The notes under the pieces were generated by a model. The model saw nothing but the letters and a program-made list of their open reading frames with translations, had not been told where the DNA came from and did no database searches. Both the position numbers and the translations under genes were made by a program. From the NCBI GenBank assembly GCA_023245415.1, contig JAHFKJ010000007.1, positions 1 through 57,723 of the forward strand: a DNA stretch of 57,723 bases, in the 5' to 3' direction. Positions 57,449 to 57,723 of this stretch are shown here, piece after piece. Positions within the stretch are counted from its first letter, which is position 1. Each line of letters opens with the position of its first letter. The DNA comes from Candidatus Gottesmanbacteria bacterium. GTDB lineage: Bacteria > Patescibacteriota > Microgenomatia > UBA10105.

Positions 57449-57723
57449 CTATTGCACTTCCAAAAGTACCGGACTGGTAATGATATGTACGGCTTCCAAA
57501 GCCGTGGTAATAACTTTTTCCTGCGGAATATTGACGCTAAATACGCCCGTTTGTGTCGGAGTTACCGTTATGGTGGCGATCTTTAAACTGCCGCGAAAAG
57601 GTTTGTTATAGGAAATTGCGGCCTGATTTATTTGTACTGACGCGTCAGATTCTATTATCAGAGACAGCGTGGGAATCAGCTTCGTATCATCGGCAAACTC
57701 GGCCATTACGCTAAGTTTAATCC
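57449..57723 (-). CDS. 3' end of a protein, 5' end outside the window
   Basis: The frame stays open to the window edge, reading IKLSVMAEFADDTKLIPT and then mostly beta-strand-like sequence to a stop at 57449. An ATG at 57706 exists but is probably internal. The strand-rich pattern (SLIIESDASVQINQAAISYN, IATITVTPTQTGVFSV) suggests an extracytoplasmic beta-sandwich, possibly a pilus-associated subunit. No family assigned. Confidence 0.6.
   Translation of the reverse strand, partial: IKLSVMAEFADDTKLIPTLSLIIESDASVQINQAAISYNKPFRGSLKIATITVTPTQTGVFSVNIPQEKVITTALEAVHIITSPVLLEVQ

Noticed and set aside
1-57723. CRISPR array
   Set aside because: No series of equal-length repeats with unique spacers; repeats found are dispersed, in short tandem form or palindromic.
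1-57723. tRNA or rRNA genes
   Set aside because: Non-coding gaps are short and none shows a cloverleaf or rRNA-like sequence by eye; a tRNAscan run would settle it.
1-57723. UGA recoded as glycine (as in some CPR groups)
   Set aside because: TGA is used as a clean stop in many ATGA overlaps and no gene needs read-through of TGA.

Overview
The window looks like a chromosomal piece of a Patescibacteria (CPR) genome, most likely from the Microgenomates group. This is inferred from gene content, not from a marker gene. The pointers are short overlapping genes with many small membrane proteins, a stand-alone PolA-type 5'-3' exonuclease, an archaeal-type ATP-dependent DNA ligase, endonuclease Q, DUF5654, DUF4870 and DUF5678-like small proteins, several type IV pilin-like genes, and many start codons only 5-9 nt downstream of a TATAAT box (leaderless transcripts). 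TGA is used as stop, also in ATGA overlaps, so the code is not the Gly-UGA code. No rRNA, tRNA or CRISPR array was seen.

Layout. 1-9.3 kb: an anchored hypothetical protein, glutamate dehydrogenase, a D,D-carboxypeptidase, a frameshifted GT39-type membrane glycosyltransferase, a DUF4173-type membrane protein and a TPR protein. 9.4-13.6 kb: three secreted proteins (a putative glycoside hydrolase and two beta-helix proteins) that share a dockerin-like C-terminal tag. 13.8-16.6 kb: thioredoxin reductase, a Phd/VapC toxin-antitoxin pair with a frameshifted toxin, and thioredoxin. 16.7-23.2 kb: a copper module (copA with two flanking micro-membrane proteins, a DsbD/TauE-like membrane protein with a cupredoxin tail, and a CopZ-like chaperone), interrupted by two small-protein/retropepsin-like pairs that lie next to a 57-nt direct repeat. 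23-33 kb: mixed housekeeping and membrane genes (DUF1266, VapBC-like pair, CPBP protease, acylphosphatase, Pth, PIG-L deacetylase, endonuclease Q, two GT2 enzymes). 33-45.6 kb: ATP ligase, Fic, NnrD, a GIY-YIG element, RecF, a DUF4143 ATPase, a UMP-kinase/methyltransferase fusion, Fpg and a Trm11-like methyltransferase. 45.8-51.3 kb: a divergent regulatory locus, with a winged-helix regulator and an 805-aa partner on one side, a run of micro-ORFs and a FecR-like membrane protein on the other, and two copies of a perfect operator-like palindrome between them. 51.3-57.7 kb: GT4, HD hydrolase, PolA-type exonuclease and a pilin/VWA operon that runs off the window.

The most striking signals are not genes. 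First, short palindromic or low-complexity elements sit in frame inside about ten conserved genes (gdh, trxB, copA twice, the DsbD-like gene, ligase, nnrD, recF, fpg, GT4, polA-exo). At least one family also occurs between genes. They behave like Rickettsia palindromic elements. Second, a roughly 160-200 bp intergenic repeat occurs three times, with compensatory base changes in two inner stems and in a trailing hairpin, suggesting a selected RNA or DNA structure. Third, a GIY-YIG gene and a four-helix-bundle (IVP-type) gene each sit inside inverted repeats, which suggests small mobile units.
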